64,000 nucleotides of DNA from Chitinophagales bacterium (GTDB taxonomy: Bacteria > Bacteroidota > Bacteroidia > Chitinophagales > LD1). The notes beneath the pieces were generated by a model. It ran no database searches and had not been told where the DNA came from. It worked only from the letters and a program-made list of their open reading frames with translations. Below, one piece after another: positions 25,271 through 35,398 of this stretch (the stretch's first letter is position 1; each line of letters opens with the position of its first letter). Both the position numbers and the translations under genes were made by a program. The stretch lies in the NCBI GenBank assembly GCA_026129525.1, contig JAHCHW010000009.1, forward strand, positions 112,285 to 176,284, in the 5' to 3' direction.

Positions 25271-25298
25271 TTGCGGCAAGCGAATTGTGTTAAGTTTA
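25271..25298 (+). promoter_or_regulatory. Promoter of the large caspase-TPR gene
   Basis: TTG at 25271-25273, 17-bp spacer and TAAGTTTA at 25291-25298 (one mismatch to TAnnTTTG). It lies inside the longer ORF and so supports the start at 25307, with a very short leader. Confidence 0.55.
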
Positions 25299-25306
25299 CG
25301 AGTATT

Positions 25307-28300
25307 ATGCAGCGCATAGTTTTACTTCTGTTTATTATCGCATCACTTTGGGTTTCTGCTCAGGACCAGCGCGGAGCCGCAGTAAGCAATACACAGCCAA
25401 CGGCTGTCGGCAATACTTACGCATTGGTAGTGGGCGTTTCAAAGTATAAAGAAGTTACACCCCTGCGTTTTGCCAACCGCGATGCCGAGGCGTTTGTTGA
25501 TTTTCTGAAATCGAAATCAGGAGGCAATGTTCCTACCGACAATATAAAGGTGCTTACCGATGAAGAAGCCACCCGCTCTAACTTTTGGATGGAATACACC
25601 GACCTTAAAAAGCGCATAAAGGAAGGCGATATGTTTTATGTGTACTTTGCCGGGCATGGCGATATTGAACAGGACATTTCGGAAGGCGACCCTTTGTTAC
25701 TGCTCTCCAAATCGTATAAGCAAAACTACATTGCCGGGGGCGAGTACATTTCGCTGTCCGATTTGAGCCGGTACCTCGGGGCTATTTCAAAAAAGGGAAT
25801 TACCGTAGTGTTTATTGCCGATGCCTGCCACAGCGGTGCCATGCTTAGCGGTGGTAACAGCGGGCGCGAAACAACCGTAGTGGCGTTGCAACAAAGCTGG
25901 GGCAACGAAATAAAATTTCTTTCGTGCCAGCCAACCGAAGTGTCCGAAGAGAGCGATAAGTGGGGCGGTGGCAGAGGAATTTTTTCGTATGTGCTCGAGG
26001 AAGGTTTAAAAGGATTAGCCGATACCAATAACGACAGTATTGTAAGCGTTGGAGAAATAAAGCGCTACCTGGAAAATGAAGTGCCGCGCCAAACGGGCGA
26101 TGCACAAAACCCCGATATACGAGGCGACTTGAAAAGACGGCTCGCCAAAGTAGATGTACCGACCTTACTGGCTTTGCGCGAATCGAAAAAACAATCGCTG
26201 CCCGAAATGATTGCCATGAACACCGGGCGCTCTGCCGAAGATAACCTGCTGGCAAATGCTTCGCCCGCAGTCAAAGATTACTATACCAAGTTTAAAGCCG
26301 CTTTAGATAAAGGCGAACTGCTGAAATCGTCCGGTTATTCGGCATGGGATATGTTTTTGAAGTTGAACACTTCCGATGCACCTGCCGAACTTATCCGCAT
26401 TGTGAAACGAAACTTTGTGTCTGCCTTGCAGGATGGCGCCATGCTGTTTATTCAAAATCAGTTGAGCGGTAAAAAAGATGTGGACGATTTCAACGAAAAA
26501 GTGGTAAACGAGCAAATGGAAAAATGGCACGATGGTATTCGCAATCTCGAAAAGGCAATTGAAATTTTAGGCGAAGACCATTACTTAACTCCCTCTTACA
26601 AAGCACGAAAACTCTATTTGGAAGCATACATCCTTTATTTTAAAATAACCACCTATACACGCGAATACACTACTGAAAATCTGAAAGCCTGTATTGCCAA
26701 ACTCGATTCGGCTGTTTTGCTGGAAGAGAACGCCAGCTATGCATATTACCTTTTGGGCGATGTATATTCCTATAGCGGCAAGTCGCAAAAAGCATGGGAA
26801 AGTTACGAGGAGTATTTGAAGCTGAACCCGAAAGATGGCTTTGCTTTTGTAAACCTTGCCGTACTGGCAAGGCGCGATGGATTACGCCAAAAGGCAGATA
26901 GTTTAACTGCCGTAGCATTACGCGTTGGTTCTAACCATACCGATGAGTTGTTGGATTACGTTGCCGGTTATTACTACAACTTTAATAACATGGACAGCGC
27001 AGTAAAATATTTTGAAAAGGCGCTGGAAGTAAACCCGAATTTAAATAGCTCGCACCTGAACTTGGGCGTTATTTATAAGAAGGCTAAAAATTATGACAAG
27101 GCATTGTATCACTATACCAAAGTGGTGGAAACCGACTCTACTTATGCCTGGGCATACAACAACATTGCCAATGTACACAGTGCAAAAGGCGATATACAAA
27201 AAGCACTCCCGCTGTACGAAAAAGCCATACAGTTAGACTCCGGCTACCATGTAGCTATGACAAACTACGCGATTCAGTTGGATGAGTTGGATAGGGAAGA
27301 TGAAGCATACAAGTTATATCATCGGTCAAAATCAATTGAGCCGTACTACAAAAACAATTACTACGGCATTGGTAAAATTCTTTACAACCGCCAGCAGTAC
27401 GATTCGGCTATCATGTATTTTTATTATTGTGTGCAGTTAGATACAGCTTATTCATACGCTTATTACTGGCTGGCAAAAACGTATGCCAAAACCAACGAAA
27501 TTGACGATGCCATTTACTACTACAAGCAGTCGGCATTGCATGATACTACTTATGCGGAACCCTACAATGCCATAGGTAACATCTATTACAATAAAGCCGA
27601 TTACCCCAACGCTTTACTATACTACAGTATGGCAATTTTACGCGATACCACCGAAGCTATTTATTGGTGTAATCTCGGTAAAGCGTATCAGTATTCCGAC
27701 AGTACGGAATTGGCTTTGAAGATATTCAGAAACAAAGCACTTAAGCTGGATTCGTGCCAGTCAACGGCATTTATACAAATCGGCAACATATTGTATGCCG
27801 AAAAGCAATACGACTCTGCTGCTTACTATTACAACAACGCCATTCGTTGCGATAGCACTTCTTCTACTGCGCGGTACAACCTTGGTTTGATTTGCGAAAA
27901 GAAAGACGACTACAAAAAAGCCATAGAGTATTACAAGATTTCCTACAAGTACGATACTACGTACAATAAAGCCTTATCTGCCATTGGCGATGCCTATTCA
28001 ACATTAGAAATGCCCGATAGCATGATTTACTATTATGAATGGTTTTTACGGAAGGACACTGCTTACAACTACGACATGCTTTATTCGCTTGCTTATAAGT
28101 ATTACATGAAACACGATTCCGTAAATGCATTGCGCTACTTCTATACTATTTTACAGCGGAAAGATGACGGTATTTCGAATTATCTGGTTGGCGCCATACA
28201 TCAAACCGGAGGAAATTTTAAAGAAGCAAAGAAGTGGTATAAGGAAGCGGAACGAGATAGTCTTTACCTGAAGTATATTTATACGCAGTACGCTGAAATG

Positions 28301-28789
28301 GCTGAAGCGGATAGTAACTATGATCAGGCAATAGCTTACCACAAAATGGTGTTGGATATGGATTCGGACAATATTTATGCCTTAAACCGAACCGGCTATA
28401 TTTTGGGCTATCACTTAAAAAAATCAGCCGAAGGAAGGGTTTATATTGAAAAAGCAATGGCTTTGGATACCGCCAACAAAAACCAAAGCTACACCTACAT
28501 GGCAAGCAATTATTTTACCGCAGGCGATACGGCTACTTCGCTTGAATGGTATTTTAAAGCCATTGAAAAAAATCCGGACGATTTGCAGGCTATTTACAAC
28601 ATAGGTTGCGTGTATTCCTTGCAAGGAAATCTGAAAGATGCTCTCAAGTATCTGGAAATAAGTTTCGAAAAAGGGTACGACAACTTTAAGCACATTGATG
28701 CCGACCCCGACCTTGACAACATAAGGCAGAGTAAGGAATTTAAAGCCCTTATTGCCAAATACAAAGCGAAGAAAAAATCGAAGGGATAA
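25307..28789 (+). CDS. Secreted caspase-like (C14) protein with long TPR array
   Basis: The product is 1160 aa from the ATG at 25307, chosen because it opens a clean signal peptide (MQRIVLLLFIIASLWVSAQ) and follows a promoter; an upstream start at 25214 adds 31 unlikely residues. The caspase-like domain (about 35-270) has His117 (A-G-H-G-D) and Cys174 (D-A-C-H-S-G). A TPR array fills about 470-1150, with unusually many Tyr and Asp residues. It is a paralogue of the protein at 15892 (shared I-E-x-L-G-x-D-H-Y-L). Likely periplasmic scaffold-protease; substrate unknown. Confidence 0.9.
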   Translation: MQRIVLLLFIIASLWVSAQDQRGAAVSNTQPTAVGNTYALVVGVSKYKEVTPLRFANRDAEAFVDFLKSKSGGNVPTDNIKVLTDEEATRSNFWMEYTDLKKRIKEGDMFYVYFAGHGDIEQDISEGDPLLLLSKSYKQNYIAGGEYISLSDLSRYLGAISKKGITVVFIADACHSGAMLSGGNSGRETTVVALQQSWGNEIKFLSCQPTEVSEESDKWGGGRGIFSYVLEEGLKGLADTNNDSIVSVGEIKRYLENEVPRQTGDAQNPDIRGDLKRRLAKVDVPTLLALRESKKQSLPEMIAMNTGRSAEDNLLANASPAVKDYYTKFKAALDKGELLKSSGYSAWDMFLKLNTSDAPAELIRIVKRNFVSALQDGAMLFIQNQLSGKKDVDDFNEKVVNEQMEKWHDGIRNLEKAIEILGEDHYLTPSYKARKLYLEAYILYFKITTYTREYTTENLKACIAKLDSAVLLEENASYAYYLLGDVYSYSGKSQKAWESYEEYLKLNPKDGFAFVNLAVLARRDGLRQKADSLTAVALRVGSNHTDELLDYVAGYYYNFNNMDSAVKYFEKALEVNPNLNSSHLNLGVIYKKAKNYDKALYHYTKVVETDSTYAWAYNNIANVHSAKGDIQKALPLYEKAIQLDSGYHVAMTNYAIQLDELDREDEAYKLYHRSKSIEPYYKNNYYGIGKILYNRQQYDSAIMYFYYCVQLDTAYSYAYYWLAKTYAKTNEIDDAIYYYKQSALHDTTYAEPYNAIGNIYYNKADYPNALLYYSMAILRDTTEAIYWCNLGKAYQYSDSTELALKIFRNKALKLDSCQSTAFIQIGNILYAEKQYDSAAYYYNNAIRCDSTSSTARYNLGLICEKKDDYKKAIEYYKISYKYDTTYNKALSAIGDAYSTLEMPDSMIYYYEWFLRKDTAYNYDMLYSLAYKYYMKHDSVNALRYFYTILQRKDDGISNYLVGAIHQTGGNFKEAKKWYKEAERDSLYLKYIYTQYAEMAEADSNYDQAIAYHKMVLDMDSDNIYALNRTGYILGYHLKKSAEGRVYIEKAMALDTANKNQSYTYMASNYFTAGDTATSLEWYFKAIEKNPDDLQAIYNIGCVYSLQGNLKDALKYLEISFEKGYDNFKHIDADPDLDNIRQSKEFKALIAKYKAKKKSKG

Positions 28790-28906
28790 CCAGCGGGTTG
28801 TAAAATATTCCTTGCGAATAAGAGTGGTTTGCCATTCTTTGATTTTGCATCTCCTAAGCTCCAATAATTTATAATTCTATTTTAGCCCCATCGCATTTTA
28901 AAGGCA

Positions 28907-30448
28907 ATGAAAGACTACATAGAAAAACTCAACTCAAAGAAAGCACAGGCACAACTTGGCGGAGGACAAAAGCGTATTGACGACCAACACAAAAAAGGAA
29001 AACTAACTGCCCGCGAGCGTATTGATTTGTTGCTTGATGCCGGAAGTTTTGAAGAAATAGGCATGTTGGTAGAACACCGCGGTCGCGACTTTGGTATTGA
29101 CAAAGAAATTTACCCGGGCGATGGCGTAGTAACGGGCTATGGCACCATCAACGGACGCTTGGTGTATGTTTTTTCGCAGGATTTTACCGTGTTTGGCGGC
29201 TCGCTATCCGAAACCCATGCCGAAAAAATTTGCAAGGTAATGGACCTTGCCATGAAAAACGGTGCGCCTGTTATCGGGTTGAACGATTCGGGTGGTGCGC
29301 GCATACAGGAAGGCGTGGTTTCGCTGGGCGGCTATGCCGATATTTTTTATCGCAACACGGTAGCATCGGGTGTGGTTCCGCAAATATCTGCCATTATGGG
29401 TCCATGTGCCGGTGGTGCAGTTTACTCCCCCGCTATTACCGATTTTATTATGATGGTAGAGCACACTTCGTACATGTTCGTTACAGGCCCGAACGTGGTA
29501 AAAACAGTAACCCACGAAGATGTAAGCAGCGAAGAACTCGGAGGTGCACAGGCACATGCTTCTAAAAGCGGAGTTACGCATTTTACCTATGCGAACGATG
29601 TGGAGTGCATTAACGGCATTAAAAAACTACTGAGCTACATTCCGCAAAACTGCGATGAGCAGGCGCCTGTGTACGACTATGAAGGCAGCGATGAAACACG
29701 CGCAAAACTCAATACTGTTATTCCCGCTAACCCCAACCAACCGTACGACATTCGGGAGGTTATTACTGAAGTGGTTGATGCCGATTCGTTTTTTGAAGTG
29801 CATAAAGATTATGCCGAAAATATTGTAGTAGGCTTTGCACGCATTGGCGGACGAAGCATTGGCGTAGTAGCTAACCAACCTGCAGTTTTAGCAGGTGTGT
29901 TAGATATTAACTCCAGTAAAAAAGGGGCGCGCTTTGTGCGCTTTTGCGATTGCTTCAATGTGCCCCTGCTTACCTTGGTAGATGTGCCCGGCTTTTTGCC
30001 CGGCACCGACCAGGAATGGCACGGCATTATTACCAACGGAGCGAAATTGCTGTATGCTTTCAGCGAAGCCACTGTTCCTAAAATTACGGTTATAGTTCGC
30101 AAGGCGTACGGAGGCGCTTACGATGTAATGAACAGCAAGCATATTGGTGCCGATATGAATTACGCATGGCCCAATGCCGAAATTGCCGTAGTAGGCGCTA
30201 AAGGCGCAGCTGAAATTATTTTCAAAAAAGAAATTGCCGCTGCCGAAAATCCCGATGCAAAGCTGAAGGAAGTAATGGAGAGCTATGCTACCAACTTTGC
30301 CCATCCGTACAAGGCAGCTGCCCGTGGCTTTGTAGATGAAGTAATTGAGCCTTCGCAAACACGCGCCAAACTTATCCGCGCGTTTCGAATGGCAGAAAAC
30401 AAGGCGGTTAAACTGCCAAGAAAGAAGCACGGAAACATTCCGCTGTAA
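28907..30448 (+). CDS. Acyl-CoA carboxylase carboxyltransferase (beta) subunit
   Basis: The 513-aa product is a propionyl-/methylmalonyl-CoA type carboxyltransferase. It shows [13 protein letters not shown] (acyl-CoA side) and the biotin-side [11 protein letters not shown] and R-K-A-Y-G-G-A-Y segments. It transfers CO2 between carboxybiotin and an acyl-CoA. No biotin carrier, biotin carboxylase or decarboxylase membrane subunit is adjacent, so whether it serves propionyl-CoA carboxylase or methylmalonyl-CoA decarboxylase is open. Confidence 0.93.
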   Translation: MKDYIEKLNSKKAQAQLGGGQKRIDDQHKKGKLTARERIDLLLDAGSFEEIGMLVEHRGRDFGIDKEIYPGDGVVTGYGTINGRLVYVFSQDFTVFGGSLSETHAEKICKVMDLAMKNGAPVIGLNDSGGARIQEGVVSLGGYADIFYRNTVASGVVPQISAIMGPCAGGAVYSPAITDFIMMVEHTSYMFVTGPNVVKTVTHEDVSSEELGGAQAHASKSGVTHFTYANDVECINGIKKLLSYIPQNCDEQAPVYDYEGSDETRAKLNTVIPANPNQPYDIREVITEVVDADSFFEVHKDYAENIVVGFARIGGRSIGVVANQPAVLAGVLDINSSKKGARFVRFCDCFNVPLLTLVDVPGFLPGTDQEWHGIITNGAKLLYAFSEATVPKITVIVRKAYGGAYDVMNSKHIGADMNYAWPNAEIAVVGAKGAAEIIFKKEIAAAENPDAKLKEVMESYATNFAHPYKAAARGFVDEVIEPSQTRAKLIRAFRMAENKAVKLPRKKHGNIPL

Positions 30449-30454
30449 TGTAAG

Positions 30455-31567
30455 CTACCTTCTGCCCGCAACATTTTCTAATTGGTTGTCATAGTCGGCA
30501 ATCTGGTTACTCCAATCATACTTCGCTGCATATTGCTGTGTATTCATTACCCGCAGATAGCCAACATCCCAAATTCTGCGGTGCAGTTTGTTTACAAAAT
30601 CTTCTTCTTCATAAAAGTAGGTGGCATGAAACTGCTCGGGTAAATGTTCGGGGTAAGCCAGGCGCTTAGGTAAAAACGGAATGGCATTGCAATACATGGC
30701 TTCAACCACACTTGCACCAAAAAAATCCTGTACCGAAGTAACGGGCAGCAAATCTGCTATCCAAAGCCAACGGCAGTATTCTTCGAACGACTCGGCATAA
30801 CCAAAGTGTAAAATTTTATCGGCTAATCGGGTTTGGGCTTCGTCAAACACCGGAGGATAACGTTCATATTTTTCTCCCAATACCACCAAATTGAATTCTA
30901 TTCCTCTGTCGGAAATTTCAAAAAGCGCGTTAAAAAATGCATCCGGATTTTTATCGTATTCCCAACGGTGATTCCAAAGCACTACACATCGCTGCGGCTT
31001 TTCGATTTTTGCGGGCTTATGTTCCTCCAACTTTTTCAGATTTAACCCAAGAGGAAGAACAGAAGACTTTTTGCGAATTTGTTTAACGGTTTCTGTATTC
31101 TGATAATCGGGGAAAGAAGTAAGAAAACGAGGCAACTCATTCAAGAAAGCATTGGCATGATACTGCGAGTTAAAAAACACGGCATCGGCAGCCAACGCAC
31201 TTGTGTAATTGATAAATGCGTAATGATTATCGCGTTTCAGCCTTACATCTTCATCGGTTGGCGACCAAGGGTAATTCAACTGGTTTTCGTGGAAATAAAC
31301 AGCTACAGGAATGCCGCTTGTTTTTGCTCTTGTTAATGAAAGAAAAACATTCACATCCAGCATATCGGTTGCTAAAACCAAATCAGGAACAAACGAACTT
31401 TCCATGAATTGCTTAGCCAACGTAACGGCTGCTCCGTGCATGCGCCATTTCCAGTGGTAGCCGGGCAAAGAAAGAATTTCAACTTCGTGGCGGCTAAACT
31501 GCTTAAACTCTTCCGCCCATTTTTTGTGCGAACCGCTAAAGAACGGTTCTACCAACAGAATACGCAT
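30455..31567 (-). CDS. tRNA-queuosine alpha-mannosyltransferase (QTMAN/DUF3524)-like glycosyltransferase
   Basis: The 370-aa product starts at ATG 31567 (M-R-I-L-L-V-E-P-F-F-S-G-S-H-K); a TTG five codons earlier is disfavoured. The N-terminal block with S-G-S-H-K and W-K-W-R-M-H-G-A-A-x-T-L is the QTMAN (GTDC1, DUF3524) signature. A GT-B C-terminal half follows with F-F-G-A-S-V-V-E-A-M-Y-C. In animals QTMAN mannosylates queuosine in tRNA-Asp. It starts 4 bp after the dihydroorotase stop, so they share a transcript. That the bacterial protein acts on tRNA is inference. Confidence 0.82.
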   Translation of the reverse strand: MRILLVEPFFSGSHKKWAEEFKQFSRHEVEILSLPGYHWKWRMHGAAVTLAKQFMESSFVPDLVLATDMLDVNVFLSLTRAKTSGIPVAVYFHENQLNYPWSPTDEDVRLKRDNHYAFINYTSALAADAVFFNSQYHANAFLNELPRFLTSFPDYQNTETVKQIRKKSSVLPLGLNLKKLEEHKPAKIEKPQRCVVLWNHRWEYDKNPDAFFNALFEISDRGIEFNLVVLGEKYERYPPVFDEAQTRLADKILHFGYAESFEEYCRWLWIADLLPVTSVQDFFGASVVEAMYCNAIPFLPKRLAYPEHLPEQFHATYFYEEEDFVNKLHRRIWDVGYLRVMNTQQYAAKYDWSNQIADYDNQLENVAGRR

Positions 31568-31571
31568 ACGT

Positions 31572-32912
31572 CTATCGGTCAAATTCTAACCGCTCGCCTT
31601 TAATGCTTTCGTCAAAGCTGCCTTTGTTGTAAGCAAGGTGTCCGTTTACAAAGGTTTTTAATACCTCGCCTTTAAAGGTGTAACCCTCAAACGGACTCCA
31701 TCCGCATTTGTATAATAAGTTTTGTGGTGTAACCTGCCACTCTTTATTTGTATCTGCAAGTACGGCATCGGCAAAGTAACCTTCGCGCAGGTAGCCTCTG
31801 CTCTTCACTTCAAAGCATTCAGCAGGAGCATGGCACATTTTTTCAACTATCCTTTCCAGCGAAATTTTACCTTGATGATAAAAAGTTAACATAACATTAA
31901 GTGTATGTTGCACTAAAGGCAAACCCGAAGGAGCTTTTAAGTAACTATTGCTCTTTTCTTCAATGGTATGCGGGGCATGGTCGGTGGCAATAATATCAAT
32001 CCGGTTATCCAGCAACGCTTCGAAAAGCGCCTGCTTGTGGTGCGCCTCCTTAATGGCGGGGTTGCATTTAATGCGGCTGCCAAGGCGCTCGTAATCGCGT
32101 TTATCAAACCAAAGATGATGCACGCAAACTTCGTTGGTAATGCGCTTGTCTTCTAAAGGAATTTGGTTGGTAAACAAACTCAGTTCATCGGCAGTAGAAA
32201 TATGTAAAATGTGCAGGCGCGAGTTATATTTCTTTGCCAGCGATACAGCATACGATGATGAATTAAGGCATACGGTTTCATTGCGTATTTCGGCATGGCA
32301 TTCAAAGGGAATATTCTCTCCGTATTTTGCCATGTATTCTTCGGTGCGTTGCTTTACCAGTTTATCATCTTCGCAGTGTGTGGCAATAAGTATGTCATTG
32401 CGCTCGCGGAATATTTTTTCTAAAGTATCGGGGTCATCCACCAACATATCACCGGTAGAAGAACCCATAAAAATTTTGATGCCGCATACGCGGTTGCGCT
32501 CTACCTTCATCAGCTCATCAAAGTTGCTGTGCCCCGTGCCCATGTAAAAAGAGAAATTAGCCAAAGAAGTGCGGGCGGCAATGTTGTATTTCTCTTCCAG
32601 CAACTCAATGGTTAAGGTAAGCGGGTTTACGTTGGGCATTTCCATATAGGAGGTTACCCCGCCTGCCACTGCGGCTTTTGCTTCGGTGTAAATAGTTGCC
32701 TTGTGCGTAAGTCCCGGCTCGCGAAAGTGAACCTGATCGTCAATAATGCCCGGCAACAATTGCAGACCTTCGGCATCAATTTCCGTTACTTTAAATTTTA
32801 CATCAAAGGCAGCATCAATCCGCTCAATGTATTTGCCGCGTATCAGTAAATCGGCTGCGGTTATCTTGCCGTCTGTAACAATCTGTGCGTTCTTAATAAG
32901 ATAATCTCCCAT
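31572..32912 (-). CDS. pyrC: Dihydroorotase
   Basis: The 446-aa amidohydrolase has V-H-F-R-E-P-G (metal H-x-F-R), a downstream H-C-E-D, H-I-L-H-I-S and the late T-D-H-A-P-H motif. It makes dihydroorotate from carbamoyl aspartate in pyrimidine synthesis. It is the long AllB-like type usual in Bacteroidota. It is the first gene of a two-gene unit with the QTMAN-like glycosyltransferase. Allantoinase is a less likely alternative. Confidence 0.9.
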   Translation of the reverse strand: MGDYLIKNAQIVTDGKITAADLLIRGKYIERIDAAFDVKFKVTEIDAEGLQLLPGIIDDQVHFREPGLTHKATIYTEAKAAVAGGVTSYMEMPNVNPLTLTIELLEEKYNIAARTSLANFSFYMGTGHSNFDELMKVERNRVCGIKIFMGSSTGDMLVDDPDTLEKIFRERNDILIATHCEDDKLVKQRTEEYMAKYGENIPFECHAEIRNETVCLNSSSYAVSLAKKYNSRLHILHISTADELSLFTNQIPLEDKRITNEVCVHHLWFDKRDYERLGSRIKCNPAIKEAHHKQALFEALLDNRIDIIATDHAPHTIEEKSNSYLKAPSGLPLVQHTLNVMLTFYHQGKISLERIVEKMCHAPAECFEVKSRGYLREGYFADAVLADTNKEWQVTPQNLLYKCGWSPFEGYTFKGEVLKTFVNGHLAYNKGSFDESIKGERLEFDR

Positions 32913-33072
32913 GCTATATGTACTATATCAGGCGGTGAAAATAAGGAATGGACTGTGGGTGGGGAGAAGAAAAAACAAAAGATAAAACTTCTTGGTTTGC
33001 GGGAAACCACACTCCCAAACAAGATGCCAACAATCTCCCTGCATACTTACTCAAACTTCTTATTTTTCGCCC

Positions 33073-33576
33073 GTGAACAACAACCAGCGTAAGGAACATA
33101 TCGAGGAGGTAAAAAACATCTTTTCGGCTTATTTAGAGCAGAAGGACCTCCGCAGAACAACCGAGCGGTTTATTATACTGGAGGAAATATACCTGCGCGA
33201 TGACCATTTTGAAGCAGAAAGCCTCTATGAACACCTCATAAAACGGAAATACAACGTTAGCCGTGCCACCGTGTATAATACGCTTGATTTATTAGTCGCC
33301 TGCGATTTGGTAAAAAAGCATCAGTTTGGTAAAAATCAGGCGCAGTACGAAAAAAGCTACGGTTATAAACAACATGACCATATTATTTGTGTAGATTGTA
33401 AAAAAGTAGTTGAATTTTGCGACCCTAGAATTCAGCAAATCAAATCCATGATGGGCGATTTGCTGAATTTTAAAATAACACATCATTCATTAAATATGTA
33501 CGGCATTTGCGGCAACTGCCAAAAGAAGCGCGAAGTAGAGGCTGCTAAAAAAGAAGTTGATAAACAAACCACATAA
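33073..33576 (+). CDS. Fur family metalloregulator
   Basis: The product is 167 aa from GTG 33073, preferred over 32992 because the first 27 residues of the longer frame look non-coding and a TATTTTTC -7-like box sits at 33061-33068. It has a winged helix (R-R-T-T-E-R-F-I-I-L, S-R-A-T-V-Y-N-T-L). The metal-binding half contains H-D-H-I-I-C-V-D-C and a second zinc pair C-G-N-C. Fur-type proteins repress iron, zinc or peroxide genes; which one applies here is not visible. A STAS protein gene follows at 9 bp, with purA beyond. Confidence 0.88.
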   Translation: MNNNQRKEHIEEVKNIFSAYLEQKDLRRTTERFIILEEIYLRDDHFEAESLYEHLIKRKYNVSRATVYNTLDLLVACDLVKKHQFGKNQAQYEKSYGYKQHDHIICVDCKKVVEFCDPRIQQIKSMMGDLLNFKITHHSLNMYGICGNCQKKREVEAAKKEVDKQTT

Positions 33577-33585
33577 ACAATAAGT

Positions 33586-33924
33586 ATGCAAAGCGAAATC
33601 AAAGACGGAGTTTTAGTAATTACCATTGCCGGAAATTTATTGGGCGAGCACAGCAATGCCCCGGTAATGGAACTTATTACCCAAAATTTAGAGGCAGGCA
33701 ATAAAAAAGTTGTTTTCAATTTGGGCGAAATGAAGTTTATAAACAGTACCGGCTTGGGAATGCTTATGTCGGCATTAACCAAAACAAGGAATGCAGGCGG
33801 TGAGTTGTGCCTGTGCAGTCTGCCCGACCAAATGAAAAAGCTGCTGCAAATGACAAAGCTCGAAAGCATTTTTCCGGTATATGCCGATGAGCCGACAGCC
33901 ATTTCTACCCTTAACTCAAAGTAG
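33586..33924 (+). CDS. STAS domain protein, anti-sigma factor antagonist type
   Basis: The 112-aa single-domain STAS protein has the phospho-site region F-I-N-S-T-G-L-G-M-L, where the Ser or Thr is phosphorylated in SpoIIAA/RsbV relatives. It presumably binds a partner-switching kinase or phosphatase, but none is encoded in the window. It lies 9 bp after the Fur gene and is followed by a terminator-like hairpin, so it probably ends that unit. Confidence 0.87.
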   Translation: MQSEIKDGVLVITIAGNLLGEHSNAPVMELITQNLEAGNKKVVFNLGEMKFINSTGLGMLMSALTKTRNAGGELCLCSLPDQMKKLLQMTKLESIFPVYADEPTAISTLNSK

Positions 33925-33948
33925 AACCGATTAAAGTTGAACCATCAG

Positions 33949-33985
33949 CCCTGTCGGTGATTCTTAAAATCGCAGACAGGGTTTT
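33949..33985 (+). terminator. Terminator-like hairpin before purA
   Basis: CCCTGTC (33949-33955) pairs with GACAGGG (33975-33981), followed by TTTT. It sits between the STAS gene and purA and could end the fur-STAS transcript or attenuate purA, which starts 12 bases later. Confidence 0.55.
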
Positions 33986-33997
33986 AAAATTTATACC

Positions 33998-35281
33998 ATG
34001 CACGTTGACATACTCTTAGGGCTTCAGTGGGGCGATGAAGGCAAAGGAAAAATTATAGATTACTTAGCTCCGCAGTACGATATTATTGCCCGCTTTCAGG
34101 GTGGTCCGAATGCCGGACATACACTTGTTATAAACGGAGAAAAAACAGTGTTGCACACGGTGCCTTCCGGTATTTTGCAGGATAGACCCCTAAATGTTAT
34201 CGGCAACGGAGTAGTAATTGACCCGGTAACGCTTAAAAAGGAAATAGAAAACATTACTTCTAAAGGAATTGATGTAAATAAGAAACTGTTTATTTCCAAA
34301 AAGGCGCATCTTATTCTTCCCACCCATAAAATTTTAGATGCTGCCAGCGAAGCCGCTAAAGGACAAGAGAAAATAGGCTCTACTCTACGAGGAATTTCGC
34401 CAACCTACATGGATAAAACCGGCAGAAACGGGTTACGTATAGGCGATGTAGTTTCTCCTTCTTTTAATAGTATTTACCAGCGCATAAAGGAAAAACATTT
34501 ACACCTGCTTAAAATTTACGATTACGAATTTTCGCTGGAAGAAATCGAAAACGTATGGTTAGAATCCATAGAGTTTCTCAAATCGCTGAACCTTATTGAT
34601 TCGGAATATTTTCTCAATAACGAATTGGCAAAAGGGAAAACCATATTGGCAGAAGGTGCACAGGGCACTATGCTCGATATTGATTTCGGTACCTACCCGT
34701 TTGTTACATCGTCTAACACTATTACCAGCGGTGCATGCAATGGCTTGGGGATAGCGCCCACCAAAGTGAAGGAAGTAATTGGTATTGCGAAAGCATACTG
34801 CACTCGTGTAGGCAGCGGTCCATTCCCTACCGAACTGCTCAATGAAACCGGTGAGCTAATCCGCAAAATAGGAGGTGAGTTTGGTGCTACTACCGGACGC
34901 CCGCGCAGATGCGGATGGATTGACCTGCCTGCATTAAAGTACGCCATTATGATTAACGGTGTTACTCAAATTGCGATGACAAAAGCCGATGTGCTCAACG
35001 ATTTTGAAACTATTGAAGCCTGCACCGACTACAGTATAAACAACACTGTTACCCGCGAAATTCCTTACGATTTGGCGAATACAGTTATTAACCCCGTTTA
35101 CCACAAACTATGCGGATGGAAAACCGACCTTCGCAAGTTTTCAAACTACGATGACCTTCCTGAAACTTTCCTCGGCTATCTGAGTTTTGTTGAAGAGTAC
35201 TTAGCCACCGAAGTAACTATGATTTCTACCGGACCTGAAAGGGAGCGGTTAGTTTTTAAGAAAGAATTACAGGTAGTATAA
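33998..35281 (+). CDS. purA: Adenylosuccinate synthase
   Basis: The 427-aa product has the hallmark G-L-Q-W-G-D-E-G-K-G-K P-loop, F-Q-G-G-P-N-A-G-H-T and G-A-T-T-G-R-P-R-R-C-G-W. It condenses IMP with aspartate using GTP in AMP synthesis. Complete length and motifs; a single cytosolic housekeeping gene. Confidence 0.97.
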   Translation: MHVDILLGLQWGDEGKGKIIDYLAPQYDIIARFQGGPNAGHTLVINGEKTVLHTVPSGILQDRPLNVIGNGVVIDPVTLKKEIENITSKGIDVNKKLFISKKAHLILPTHKILDAASEAAKGQEKIGSTLRGISPTYMDKTGRNGLRIGDVVSPSFNSIYQRIKEKHLHLLKIYDYEFSLEEIENVWLESIEFLKSLNLIDSEYFLNNELAKGKTILAEGAQGTMLDIDFGTYPFVTSSNTITSGACNGLGIAPTKVKEVIGIAKAYCTRVGSGPFPTELLNETGELIRKIGGEFGATTGRPRRCGWIDLPALKYAIMINGVTQIAMTKADVLNDFETIEACTDYSINNTVTREIPYDLANTVINPVYHKLCGWKTDLRKFSNYDDLPETFLGYLSFVEEYLATEVTMISTGPERERLVFKKELQVV

Positions 35282-35398
35282 TACTTACTGTAGATTTGCT
35301 ATCTTATTGAAAGACTTGTGCCGGAGTAAAATGTATGGATTCCGCTATTTCGTTGACATCATATTTTCTTACCTTGCGTAACAACTTTACAAGTTTGT

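Noticed and set aside
5060..28789. Anti-phage defence island based on caspase proteins
   Set aside because: All three caspase proteins carry signal peptides, and no nuclease, reverse transcriptase, NTPase sensor or gasdermin gene is nearby.
28907..30448. Acetyl-CoA carboxylase AccD
   Set aside because: Length and the [11 protein letters not shown] and R-K-A-Y-G-G-A-Y motifs fit the propionyl-/methylmalonyl-CoA type, and the AccD zinc finger is absent.
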